The position numbers and the translations under genes were made by a program. Below the pieces are notes generated by a model. The model ran no database searches. It had not been told where the DNA came from and was given only the letters and a program-made list of their open reading frames with translations. Of a DNA stretch of 64,000 bases, positions 26,975-35,458 are shown one piece after another (the first letter of the stretch is position 1; each line of letters starts with the position of its first letter). Source of the DNA: Methylotenera sp. (GTDB lineage: Bacteria > Pseudomonadota > Gammaproteobacteria > Burkholderiales > Methylophilaceae); contig NZ_JAUXOY010000016.1 of NCBI RefSeq assembly GCF_030684185.1, positions 124,001-188,000 of the forward strand, given 5' to 3'.

Positions 26975-28357
26975 TTAATCTATCGGTTTTACTTCCAAAA
27001 TCAAATCATGCCGTGCTGTGACCAGAACTTTTGACCCGCGAACGAGCGGCATGCTACTGCGTACTTGCCAGAGTTCACTATGCACGCGCGCCCAGCCTTC
27101 GTTTTGCATATCATCAAGCACTTCGCCCTCGGCACCCAGCAGCTCCTCGGACCCTGTTACCACTGGCCGTTTACGGGCACGTATTGCCATACCAACGATA
27201 AGGAAAATAAACAGTACAGTAGTGGCAGCTATCGGCACGATTAGCGCCCAGGAAATGCCATAACCTGGTAAATCAGTGTCAATCAGCATTACCGAGCCTA
27301 TAATAAAAGCAACAACTCCCCCTAACCCCAGCACACCAAAGCTGGGCAAAAATGCCTCCGATACCATAAGTGCAACACCAAGAATAATCAACGCCAGCCC
27401 CACATAGCTAATCGGCATGAGTTGTAGCGCAAACAAGGCAAGCAACAGGCAAATTCCGCCCATCACGCCAGGAAACCCCATACCAGGGTTGGAGAATTCA
27501 TAGATTAGCCCATAAATGCCTAATAGCATCAGGATGTAAGCGATGCCAGGGTCGCCGATTACCGATAGCAACTTGCTGCGCCAGTCAGGTTCGATGCGGG
27601 TAACGGTGAGGTTGACAGTATCCAGAGTGATTTCACCGCTGGATAGCTTTACCTTGCGACCGTGGATTTGTTTCAGCAGATCGTCGACATTTTCTGCCAC
27701 GACATCAACTACCTTGGCCTGCAGGGCCGCTTCGGCGGACAGGCTCACCGCCTCGCGTACTGCACGTTCTGCCCAGTCTGCATTGCGTCCACGTAACTCA
27801 GCCAGACTACGTATATAGGCAGCGGCATCATGCACGGCTTTTTTTGTTTTTGCGTCCTGGAGTACACCTTGGGGTGCTACCTGCGTTGCATCCTGAGATG
27901 GGGAAGTAGACGCAGGCTTCTCGCCCGACTTGTCTGGTGTGGCGGGTTTTTCAGGCGGAGCGCCTCCGCTGGGGGCTAATTCCACCGGCGTAGCCGCACC
28001 TAAATTGGTGGCTGGCGCCATGGCCGCGATGTGGCTGGCATAAAGAATATAGCTGCCTGCGCTGGCTGCGCGCGCACCTTTGGGTGATACATAGGTCGCC
28101 ACGGGAATAGGCGAGGCAAGAATGGCCTTAATGATGTCACGCATCGAGGTGTCAAGACCACCTGGTGTATCCAGCTCAATTACCACCAAGCGCGCCTGAG
28201 CATCCACAGCCTTATTAATACCGCGCACCAGATAATCTGCACTGGCTGGGCTAATGGCACCTTTCACGGTCAGCACGTGTACGCTATCGGCTTGGACTGG
28301 CAGGGCGTACAGCAAAAAAAGGAAAACCCAGATAGTTAATTTCAAAATGGTGGCCAT
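26975..28357 (-). CDS. NfeD-family membrane-bound ClpP-class serine protease
   Basis: A 460-aa membrane protease. It has a signal peptide (1-23) and a ClpP-like protease domain (about 25-240) with ELDTPGGLDTSMR and the probable nucleophile Ser99 in GARAASAGSY. A Pro/Ser/Thr-rich insertion (about 128-165) comes before the probable general-base lysine (172-173). Several membrane helices (about 270-400) and a C-terminal NfeD OB-fold (about 405-460) follow. The homologue from Pyrococcus cleaves the slipin tail. It heads the nfeD-slipin-usp unit. A ribosome binding site in a run of seven Gs precedes the ATG. The protease insertion is longer than usual. Confidence 0.9.
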   Translation of the reverse strand: MATILKLTIWVFLFLLYALPVQADSVHVLTVKGAISPASADYLVRGINKAVDAQARLVVIELDTPGGLDTSMRDIIKAILASPIPVATYVSPKGARAASAGSYILYASHIAAMAPATNLGAATPVELAPSGGAPPEKPATPDKSGEKPASTSPSQDATQVAPQGVLQDAKTKKAVHDAAAYIRSLAELRGRNADWAERAVREAVSLSAEAALQAKVVDVVAENVDDLLKQIHGRKVKLSSGEITLDTVNLTVTRIEPDWRSKLLSVIGDPGIAYILMLLGIYGLIYEFSNPGMGFPGVMGGICLLLALFALQLMPISYVGLALIILGVALMVSEAFLPSFGVLGLGGVVAFIIGSVMLIDTDLPGYGISWALIVPIAATTVLFIFLIVGMAIRARKRPVVTGSEELLGAEGEVLDDMQNEGWARVHSELWQVRSSMPLVRGSKVLVTARHDLILEVKPID

Positions 28358-28697
28358 GCACCCCCCCTTTTTTTAATGTGAAGCCTTGCACTAAAAGTGT
28401 TGTAATCTATTTCGATTCTCTTCCAGCTCTTCACCTTTGCCACCATAAGCTAGGCACAAAGCATATATGCCTTTTCCTCAAATACATTACGTTTATAAAC
28501 ACGCTTTTTAAATTGTAGCCTCATAGCGGCATTTCATCACTACGTGCTAACACGTGTAGTAAGCACTGCAATGACTGACTACAATTAAAAATGGGGCTGG
28601 ATTATGCAGGCGCTTCCGTAGCCCATTAAGTTAGGAATGTGAAAAGTAGAATATAAATCATACCAAATTTGCAAATCACTTTAACTAAGGAGTAACA
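28358..28697. other. Divergent intergenic region nfeD / cytochrome c
   Basis: This 340-base gap must hold promoters for nfeD (minus) and the cytochrome gene (plus). The visible structure is an imperfect inverted repeat around 28540-28561 (ACTACGTG / CACGTGTAGT). A G/C homopolymer with an adjoining A/T run lies next to the nfeD start. AAGGAG precedes the cytochrome ATG. No promoter consensus stands out. Confidence 0.45.
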
Positions 28698-29006
28698 ATG
28701 AAACACCATGCTCTAGGCTTATCTCTATTATTGTTGGCGGGCTGTTCCACACAAGGGAGTGATGCTAGTTCTGCCTCCAAAAACACAGTCGTTAAAGAAA
28801 AAGCTCAAGCCTGCGCTACCTGTCATGACCCTAATTTAAAAACGGGCTTTGCAGATGCGCCGCCACTTGCTGGTCGATCTTATGATGAATTAGTGGCAGC
28901 AATACAAAAAGTACGTGACTATAAGGCGCCACAGCCGTCGCTAAGGCATGACTTGAGTGATCAGGACGTCAATGACGTCGCTACTTACTTCTCTAACCTT
29001 AAATGA
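28698..29006 (+). CDS. Lipoprotein c-type cytochrome
   Basis: A small exported electron carrier of 102 aa. The N-terminus is a lipoprotein signal with lipobox LLAGC (C16), so it should be anchored to a membrane on the periplasmic side. One haem c site is present: C39-A-T-C42-H43. The C-terminal helix (LSDQDVNDVATYFSNL) is typical of class I cytochromes of the c4/c553 kind. The usual distal Met ligand region reads PQPSLRHDLSD with no methionine, so axial ligation may be unusual. A good ribosome binding site (AAGGAG) precedes the ATG. It is a single-gene unit opposite the ATPase operon. Confidence 0.88.
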   Translation: MKHHALGLSLLLLAGCSTQGSDASSASKNTVVKEKAQACATCHDPNLKTGFADAPPLAGRSYDELVAAIQKVRDYKAPQPSLRHDLSDQDVNDVATYFSNLK

Positions 29007-29073
29007 TTATTTTGTAGCGGCGTAGATAAAAAGCACTCAACCTATGCCGTTGCAAAAATCAGCACTCAAATCA

Positions 29074-29622
29074 CTAAGATTTCACTGGCACCACGTGTAC
29101 AATCGCTCGGCCTAGGTTATGGTAGATTTTGCCCTTTCGAACAATCGGCCACCATCCATATAAAAAAATCTGCATTGGTCGCCACATGGCAACCCAGCCA
29201 CCAATGAGCAAACTTTCCTTCAGCAATCTGAGAAAAGTGTTGTTCGCGAAATTGGCAGCAAGGATGTCTGCACCAAGCAGGCACATTGTCAGAAAACCTA
29301 GTCCTATCAGAAGGCTGATACGGCCTTCCAGTAAGAGTTGGTGCAAGTTGAGCTTGGACCGTACCGACTTGTACTCAAAGTAGTTATGAATAGCCTCGGT
29401 GACCAGCGCAGTGGGGTTTTCCTGTGGCATTTGCTCTATGTGGATAATGATTTTGAAGTGACTGCCCTGCGGAAACTCAAGCGCCCAACTTTCCAGAAAC
29501 TCTTCCGCATCGGTATCAAGGTTGCGGTGATGGAAAGGCGTCGGATCCATCGAGTTAAATAGCTCCGAAAGCTTGACTATGCGGAGCTCAATCTGGTGAA
29601 CGGGTGGATGTTTTTTATTCAT
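29074..29622 (-). CDS. Membrane protein of unknown function coupled to cation ATPase
   Basis: A 182-aa protein. An N-terminal soluble part (about 1-100: HQIELRIVKLSELFNSMDPTPF, HFKIIIHIEQMPQ) precedes two hydrophobic segments (about 100-150) and a short C-terminal tail. I do not recognise a named domain with confidence. The chosen ATG (29622-29620) overlaps the ATPase stop in an ATGA arrangement, a strong sign of translational coupling. An alternative start 14 codons upstream lies inside the ATPase gene. The DPTPFH stretch and two-helix layout recur in uncharacterised proteins next to stress genes, as far as I recall. Confidence 0.75.
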   Translation of the reverse strand: MNKKHPPVHQIELRIVKLSELFNSMDPTPFHHRNLDTDAEEFLESWALEFPQGSHFKIIIHIEQMPQENPTALVTEAIHNYFEYKSVRSKLNLHQLLLEGRISLLIGLGFLTMCLLGADILAANFANNTFLRLLKESLLIGGWVAMWRPMQIFLYGWWPIVRKGKIYHNLGRAIVHVVPVKS

Positions 29623-32279
29623 ATACGTTGTGTTCGATATAACCAGCCATGTCGTACCAGCCATTTTTCAATTTCCACTGCAATAAATACAACACTTGAT
29701 AAGGCAATACAAACAATCAGTTCATTCATGCTTAGTGGTTCAGTTTTAAAAATAGTGTTAAATGCAGGCACGTAGATAGTGGCCATTTGTAGCATAAATG
29801 TCACTATTACAGCTGCGGCCAATGGGAGATTAGACAAAATCCCTATGCTAAACAGCGACTCTTTTTCTGAGCGTATCGCCATCACGTGCGCTAATTGAGA
29901 AAGTGTTAGCACGGTAAACGCCATGGTTTGCCAGTGTGAAGACCCTGTGTGGTACGCCCAAGCCTGTGCGAATAAAGTAAGTCCCGCCATGAGCAGCCCT
30001 ACCCATATCATGTGCTGCCACATGCCATGTGAAAACAAACTCTCTTGCGGTGGGCGTGGTGGACGGCGCATCACGCCGCGTTCGGCGGGTTCAGCTGTGA
30101 GTGCTAAGGCGGGCAAACCATCGGTCACCAAGTTAATCCACAATATATGGGTGGGTAGCAGGGGTATTGGTAGCCCTAAAAAAGGCGCTAAGAAAATAGT
30201 CAATACTTCTGCGGAGTTGGTGGTTACCGCATAGCGAACGAATTTACGAATATTGTCATACAGACGACGACCATAGCGAACCGCGTGAACGATAGTAGCA
30301 AAATTGTCATCGAGTAACACCATTCGTGCGGCTTCGCGCGCCACATCAGTCCCACCTTTGCCCATAGCAATGCCAATGTCAGCGGCTTTGAGTGCAGGGG
30401 CATCATTGACACCATCGCCAGTCATCGCGACGATTTCTCCCTTATCTTGCAGCGCACGCACGATTTTAATTTTCTGCGCTGGATCAACGCGCGCGTAAAC
30501 CCGCACTAGTTCAACTTCCGCTTCGAATGTTTTCTCATCCAAGTTGGCTAGTTCAGCACCGGTCATCACTCTACCGTCACTGTCTGCCAATATGCCAAGT
30601 TGGTATGCAATCGCGCGTGCAGTGGCTGGGTGGTCACCCGTAATCATCACTGGCGTAATGCCTGCCGATTTGCATAGTGAAACCGCTTCTTTTGCCTCGC
30701 TACGCGGTGGGTCAATTAACCCTGCGAAACCGAGAAAAATAAGGTCACGTTCCAGCTCGTCTGGCTGTTCTCCATCGGGTAATGTTTTCCAATGACGATA
30801 GGCGAATGCCAGTACGCGCAAGCCATTGGCTGCCATGGCTTCAGCCTGTTGCAACAAAACAGCTTGGTCTATCGCCTGTTCACCACTTGATGTAAGCATA
30901 TTTTCACATTGTGATACCAGCGCTTCTGGTGAACCTTTGGTATAGGCAATAACACCATCTGCTGTGCGGTGGAATGTGGTCATACGCTTACGTTCAGAAT
31001 CAAACGCCAGTTCTTTTAGCCTGGGCGCATCATGTTCTAATATGACTTTGTCCCAGCCCGCATCTTTGGCAACGCGTAAAAAAGCAGCCTCCGTCGGTTC
31101 GCCTTGTATTTTTCCATGGCTATCAAGGTGTGCGTCATTACTTAATGCCAACGCGTGAAACAAGGTAATCCACGGATTACCTTTGTTTTCGATTAAAGTC
31201 TTCTCATCCTGCCATGTGGTACAAAGTTCACCATCCGCATACAGGGTGGTCACGTGCATTTTGTTCTGCGTCAGCGTGCCCGTTTTATCGGAACAGATAA
31301 AAGTCACTGAACCCAGCGTTTCAACGGCTGGCAAGCTTTGAATCAGCGCATGCTGCTTGACCATTTTATGCGCGCCCAAAGCGAGTGAAATCGTCACTAC
31401 TGCTGGCAATGCCGATGGGATGGCCGCCACAGCCAAACTCACTGAAGTCATAAACATGAGTAGCAGCGGTTCCCCGCGTGTGATGCCAATAATAAACACC
31501 AACACGCAAATAGTAAGTGCCGCGAGTGATATCCACTTACCAAAGCCAGCCAGACGTTTTTGTAACGGCGTTTTGCTATCGTCACCTTCGCTTAGTAAAG
31601 TGGCGATTTTACCCAGTTCGCTTTGCATGCCGGTGGCGATGACTAGACCGCGTCCACGCCCATAGGTCACAATCGTGCCTTTATAGGCCAGGCAAGTTTT
31701 ATCGCCTAAAGGCGCGTCAACCACAGATAGCGGATGGATTTGTTTCTCAACTGCGACGGATTCGCCTGTGAGTGCTGACTCATCTATCCTGAGTTGCGCC
31801 GCCTCAACGAGTCTGAAATCTGCTGGCACCACGTTACCAGCTTCTAGTAGCACCACATCGCCCGGCACAAGTTCGGACGCGTTTACGGTTTCCACTTGCC
31901 CATCACGCAACACGCGCGCGCTGGCTTCAGACATACGCTTTAACGCTGCCATTGCACGCTCTGCTCGAAATTCCTGTACAAAGCCAACGGCCGCGTTAAG
32001 AATCACGATAACGATGATAAAGATGGTGTCGCCAATATCACCCACAAAGCCAGAAATAATGGCCGCCACAATGAGCACTATAATCATGAATTCAGTGAAT
32101 TGGTCGAGTAGCATACGCCAAGGTGAACGCCTGCGCTTTTCATGCAAGGCATTTGGTCCGTGGCGAGCTGTACGCTCCGCCACTTGTGCCGCATTTAATC
32201 CAGTTTGATGATTGGTTTCAAGGTTTTTTGCAACCTCATTAGCTGTTAGTGTGTGCCAATGATGATGATGATTTTTCAT
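29619..32279 (-). CDS. P2-type cation-transporting ATPase (Ca2+-ATPase/PMR1-like)
   Basis: An inner-membrane P-type ATPase of 886 aa. It has a cation-ATPase N domain (about 10-75), the actuator motif TGES (171-174), the phosphorylation site D331-K-T-G-T, the KGSPEAL nucleotide region, TGDGVNDAPALK and a C-terminal cation-ATPase domain with four further helices. Helix 5 keeps NSAEV and helix 6 keeps NLVTDG, as in Ca2+ pumps. Helix 4 reads P288-S-A-L-P, where SERCA has PEGLP with a metal-binding Glu, so ion selectivity may differ. The N-terminus is His-rich (HHHHWH). It is the fifth gene of the xfp operon, after the Na/Pi symporter (20 bases) and overlapping the next gene. Confidence 0.92.
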   Translation of the reverse strand: MKNHHHHWHTLTANEVAKNLETNHQTGLNAAQVAERTARHGPNALHEKRRRSPWRMLLDQFTEFMIIVLIVAAIISGFVGDIGDTIFIIVIVILNAAVGFVQEFRAERAMAALKRMSEASARVLRDGQVETVNASELVPGDVVLLEAGNVVPADFRLVEAAQLRIDESALTGESVAVEKQIHPLSVVDAPLGDKTCLAYKGTIVTYGRGRGLVIATGMQSELGKIATLLSEGDDSKTPLQKRLAGFGKWISLAALTICVLVFIIGITRGEPLLLMFMTSVSLAVAAIPSALPAVVTISLALGAHKMVKQHALIQSLPAVETLGSVTFICSDKTGTLTQNKMHVTTLYADGELCTTWQDEKTLIENKGNPWITLFHALALSNDAHLDSHGKIQGEPTEAAFLRVAKDAGWDKVILEHDAPRLKELAFDSERKRMTTFHRTADGVIAYTKGSPEALVSQCENMLTSSGEQAIDQAVLLQQAEAMAANGLRVLAFAYRHWKTLPDGEQPDELERDLIFLGFAGLIDPPRSEAKEAVSLCKSAGITPVMITGDHPATARAIAYQLGILADSDGRVMTGAELANLDEKTFEAEVELVRVYARVDPAQKIKIVRALQDKGEIVAMTGDGVNDAPALKAADIGIAMGKGGTDVAREAARMVLLDDNFATIVHAVRYGRRLYDNIRKFVRYAVTTNSAEVLTIFLAPFLGLPIPLLPTHILWINLVTDGLPALALTAEPAERGVMRRPPRPPQESLFSHGMWQHMIWVGLLMAGLTLFAQAWAYHTGSSHWQTMAFTVLTLSQLAHVMAIRSEKESLFSIGILSNLPLAAAVIVTFMLQMATIYVPAFNTIFKTEPLSMNELIVCIALSSVVFIAVEIEKWLVRHGWLYRTQRI

Positions 32280-32299
32280 GTTTGCTTAATCCAATGCAT

Positions 32300-33235
32300 T
32301 CAGAGTCCTCGATTTAGCCAGCGGCTTAATACTGGCCATGTGTGTGGAAGGATGATCAGCGCGACGATAGCCGCAGTTAGGTTAAATAAAGTATGCACCA
32401 GCGCTACTTGTTGGTCAGCGGCAATATCCAGCGTAAGAATAACACCGATCACTGGTTGTAGAAGTGTGGCAAATAACAGCACGCCGAGTATATTGAAGCT
32501 GGTATTGAGTAAGGCAAGTTTGCGTGAAAGCGTGTCTAACGCAGCGCTTGCCAGTAATGCCGTTGATGTAGTACCGATGTTAGCGCCAGCTATTAGCCAC
32601 ACTGCTACTTCTGGCGCGATGAGGCTTTGCTGTACCGAGAGTACTGCCAGCCCGGTGACGACAGATGATGATTGCACTAAAGCTGTCAATAAGGCTGCAA
32701 ACAGCAAAGCCAATACAGGTGACGAAAGTAGTTCATGCCAATCAGCCAGTGCTGGGCTATTAGCTAGTGGTGCCAGTGCCTGCGAGATTAAATCTAACGC
32801 TAAAAACACCAGCCCAAAATAAAATAGCACCTTGCCATAGGGGCGCCATGGTCTAGGTCCAGCGAGTGACCATAGCCCACCGAGTGTCACGAATACTGGT
32901 CCCAATCCTACAATTTTATATGCCACTAGCCAAGCGGTAAGTGTTGTACCCACGTTGGCACCAATCATGACGGCAAATGCGCCTCTGTCAGTCAACGTGT
33001 GCTTATGCGCCAAGCCCATGGCCATCGCTGTAACAGCCGATGACGATTGTACCAGTGCCGTGCAGACGCTACCCACGATTGCACTATATACATCGGTACG
33101 CGTTAATTTGCGGAGTATTTCGCGTAGGCGTTCTCCGCCTAGGCGCGTTACCTCCTCCGAAAATGAAGCCAAGCCATGCAGAAACAGCATAATGGCGGCA
33201 ACGATAGAAAAAATCCAAGTGAGAAATGGTGTCAT
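32300..33235 (-). CDS. Na+/phosphate cotransporter family (NptA/PNaS) permease
   Basis: An inner-membrane symporter-like protein of 311 aa with the duplicated family core: QSSSAVTAMAMG in the first repeat and QSSSVVTGLAVL in the second, each followed by GANVGTT/GANIGTT. Unlike longer family members (about 550 aa) it lacks the C-terminal PhoU-like domain. It probably moves inorganic phosphate with Na+, though direction and substrate are inferred. It sits between a cation antiporter (34 bases) and a cation ATPase (20 bases) in the xfp unit; phosphate is a substrate of the phosphoketolase encoded first. Confidence 0.9.
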   Translation of the reverse strand: MTPFLTWIFSIVAAIMLFLHGLASFSEEVTRLGGERLREILRKLTRTDVYSAIVGSVCTALVQSSSAVTAMAMGLAHKHTLTDRGAFAVMIGANVGTTLTAWLVAYKIVGLGPVFVTLGGLWSLAGPRPWRPYGKVLFYFGLVFLALDLISQALAPLANSPALADWHELLSSPVLALLFAALLTALVQSSSVVTGLAVLSVQQSLIAPEVAVWLIAGANIGTTSTALLASAALDTLSRKLALLNTSFNILGVLLFATLLQPVIGVILTLDIAADQQVALVHTLFNLTAAIVALIILPHTWPVLSRWLNRGL

Positions 33236-33269
33236 AAAAGTTGTTTTACCTCCATTTTATTGAGCATGT

Positions 33270-34274
33270 TTACTGGCCGTGTTGAAATAGAATCCATGTA
33301 TTGAGGATATAGAACAACAGTAAGCCTAGGCTAATCCAAGTAAGTTTTAATAAAGCAGGCCGTTGCGGGCGGAAAATAAAGCCAACGATTGCGAGCGTAC
33401 TCATCATTACCGCCGTAAATGCTGTGAGCGCATGACTGCTATCAACGTTACTGAGTAGGGCGCCTTTAGTGTAAAACAGGTCATCTACTGCCAAGTAAAT
33501 GATGTTGAATAAATTACTGCCCAATAAGTTGGCAATGGCCATATCCAGCGCACCGATGCGTAATGCTGAAATTGTGACGACTATTTCAGGCGCAGAGGTT
33601 ACGGCGGCCACTAGCAATGTGCCAACGAAGCTTTGCCCCCAACCCATTAATTCGGCAATATCTTTAGCCACAAAAGGCAACCAGGTGCCTGCTGCGACCA
33701 CGGCTAGCGCTGCTAAAGTGAAGCCTGTAATCGCTTGCCGTAAGGTGGTATGTGGATAGCGTTCTATGGAGGCTTCGGTGTATGCGTCCAGTGTGCGCTG
33801 TTCGTAACGATGTACGGCACGTATCGCCACAAAATAGGTCAGCACAAAAAATGGTGTATACAGCCCGATATGACCTATTACGGGGCTGATGCCTGCATTA
33901 TCGAGCAGTAAGCTGAACCCTGCAAAAGCAATCATTAGTGCGCCCAATGCGGCGGATAAAATATGCCCTTGTGCAGCACGACTATAAATAGTTTCGCGCT
34001 GATAAAGCGCATCCAGTATGACCAGAAAACCGAGATTGAATACTGTACTGCCCAGTGCATTGCCGACAGCGATATTGGGCGCATCGGCCCACGCCACAGC
34101 AGAGATGCCTGTGATGAGTTCTGGTAAAGAGGTGGCGGTCGATAATAAGATAAGCCCCACCCATGAGGCGGACATGCCGGTTTTTTCAGCAATAATGTCG
34201 CCATAACGTGAGAGAAAATAACCAGCATAACCAATGACGGCAAGGCAAACAGAAAATTTCAGCCAAAGTATCAT
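33270..34274 (-). CDS. CaCA-family Na+/Ca2+ exchanger-like antiporter
   Basis: A 334-aa inner-membrane antiporter with about ten helices in two inverted alpha-repeats. Repeat one has STATSLPELITGISA and GNALGSTVFNLG. Repeat two has VTSAPEIVVTISA and ANLLGSNLFNI. These carry the acidic and Asn/Ser cation ligands of the YrbG/NCX group. Its ATG overlaps the ackA stop (ATGA, 34271-34274), so the two are translationally coupled. In the operon it may work with the downstream ATPase in Ca2+ or Na+ homeostasis. Confidence 0.9.
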   Translation of the reverse strand: MILWLKFSVCLAVIGYAGYFLSRYGDIIAEKTGMSASWVGLILLSTATSLPELITGISAVAWADAPNIAVGNALGSTVFNLGFLVILDALYQRETIYSRAAQGHILSAALGALMIAFAGFSLLLDNAGISPVIGHIGLYTPFFVLTYFVAIRAVHRYEQRTLDAYTEASIERYPHTTLRQAITGFTLAALAVVAAGTWLPFVAKDIAELMGWGQSFVGTLLVAAVTSAPEIVVTISALRIGALDMAIANLLGSNLFNIIYLAVDDLFYTKGALLSNVDSSHALTAFTAVMMSTLAIVGFIFRPQRPALLKLTWISLGLLLFYILNTWILFQHGQ

Positions 34275-35458
34275 AATAGTTGGTTACTCAACATAATTGT
34301 TAACCTTGCGATTTCAGCTTCTTCATCGGCTGGGATGATTAAAACTGTTTTTGATGATGCGGTACTTATTGTAGTTAAGTGCGCCTGATTGGCTTCTTGG
34401 TTCAAGTTGAATCCAAGAAAACCCAGTGGCTCGCAAATTAAAGTTCGAACGTGCGCAGAATGCTCGCCAATACCGCCAGTAAATATCAGTGCATCAATAC
34501 CGCCGGACTTTGCGGCATAACTGCCTATGGCAGCACGCACTTGGCGCGCGAAGTATTCCACCGCAAACTTAGCCGCTTTGCTACTACTTTTTACCAACAC
34601 CGACATTTCGCTACTTTCACCATCCGACAGGGCTAATAATCCCATTTGCTGATAAACCAATTTGGACAGCTCTGCATCGCCATAACGCTTGGCGAGCTCT
34701 AACATCACACCAGGATCCATATCGCCGCCTCGGGTTCCCATTGGGATTCCGCCAGCGGGGCTATAGCCCATACTGGTATCTACCGAGCACAAGTTTTCCA
34801 TTAAACATAGGCTAGCACCGTTACCGAGATGCGCTACAACGATACGACCTTTAGCAGCTTCACCCAAGTATTCAGGCAATTGACGAGCCACATGCGCGTA
34901 GTTAATTCCATGAAAGCCATAGCGGCGTAGTTTGAGTGCCTGCGGAATCGGCAAGCGGTAGGCTATCTCTGGCAATGTCGCATGAAAGGCTGTGTCAAAG
35001 CAGGCAATCTGTGGGCAGTTGAATTGCTTGGCACACAAATCTACGCCAAGCAAATTGCTTGGCATGTGCAACGGTGCAAGATGGGTAATACTTTCCAGTC
35101 GCGCACGCTCCTCCTTATCAATCAGTCGCACGGCATCTGTAACGTCTCCGCCATGTACAAATCGATGCCCAATCAATGTTGGCTGTGCATTACCTAAGTC
35201 ACTCAGTAATGCATCAAATGCATTTGCATGATTTTGAAAATGGTCCTGACCAATATGTTCATAGCGAAAATCCCGCCGCTCGTCATTAGCTAAAAATAAA
35301 CTTGCCTTAAGGCTGGACGAGCCACTGTTAATCGTCAGTATGCTTATCACCTTGTTACTTTTTAAATTGTTGCTATTCAATTTTTTTAGTTCAGCTTTGT
35401 TTAGGTCGGCTTTGTTTAGGTCGGCTTTGTTTAGTTCGGCTTTGTTTAGCTCGGCCAC
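34271..35458 (-). CDS. ackA: Acetate kinase with repeat-derived N-terminal extension
   Basis: AckA converts acetyl phosphate and ADP to acetate and ATP. The family core starts at [14 protein letters not shown] and continues with [52 protein letters not shown] and PADEE. The reading frame starts at a GTG (35458) overlapping the xfp stop by 13 bases. It adds about 36 residues of xELNK/xDLNK pentapeptides encoded by a 15-base tandem repeat. A second GTG (35348-35350) directly before the core is an alternative start. The pairing with xfp is the classic phosphoketolase-acetate kinase pathway. Function is secure; the start is not. Confidence 0.93.
   Translation of the reverse strand: MAELNKAELNKADLNKADLNKAELKKLNSNNLKSNKVISILTINSGSSSLKASLFLANDERRDFRYEHIGQDHFQNHANAFDALLSDLGNAQPTLIGHRFVHGGDVTDAVRLIDKEERARLESITHLAPLHMPSNLLGVDLCAKQFNCPQIACFDTAFHATLPEIAYRLPIPQALKLRRYGFHGINYAHVARQLPEYLGEAAKGRIVVAHLGNGASLCLMENLCSVDTSMGYSPAGGIPMGTRGGDMDPGVMLELAKRYGDAELSKLVYQQMGLLALSDGESSEMSVLVKSSSKAAKFAVEYFARQVRAAIGSYAAKSGGIDALIFTGGIGEHSAHVRTLICEPLGFLGFNLNQEANQAHLTTISTASSKTVLIIPADEEAEIARLTIMLSNQLL
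35391..35450. repeat. 15-bp tandem repeat (4 units) at start of ackA
   Basis: Four consecutive 15-base units at 35391, 35406, 35421 and 35436 differ at one or two positions (consensus TCGGCTTTGTTTAGG on the plus strand), with a partial fifth at 35451. Read on the minus strand they encode an Ala-(Glu/Asp)-Leu-Asn-Lys pentapeptide ladder. Unit length is a multiple of three, so copy-number changes keep frame. Confidence 0.95.

Noticed and set aside
28366-28379. C/T homopolymer runs (phase-variation tract) next to the nfeD start
   Set aside because: The runs are short (seven) and lie upstream of the start codon, acting as ribosome binding site; phase variation cannot be inferred from one sequence.
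31768-32208. Plus-strand frame of 146 codons opposite the P-type ATPase gene
   Set aside because: Ser/Thr/Ala-rich antisense translation typical of a shadow of a GC-richer gene.
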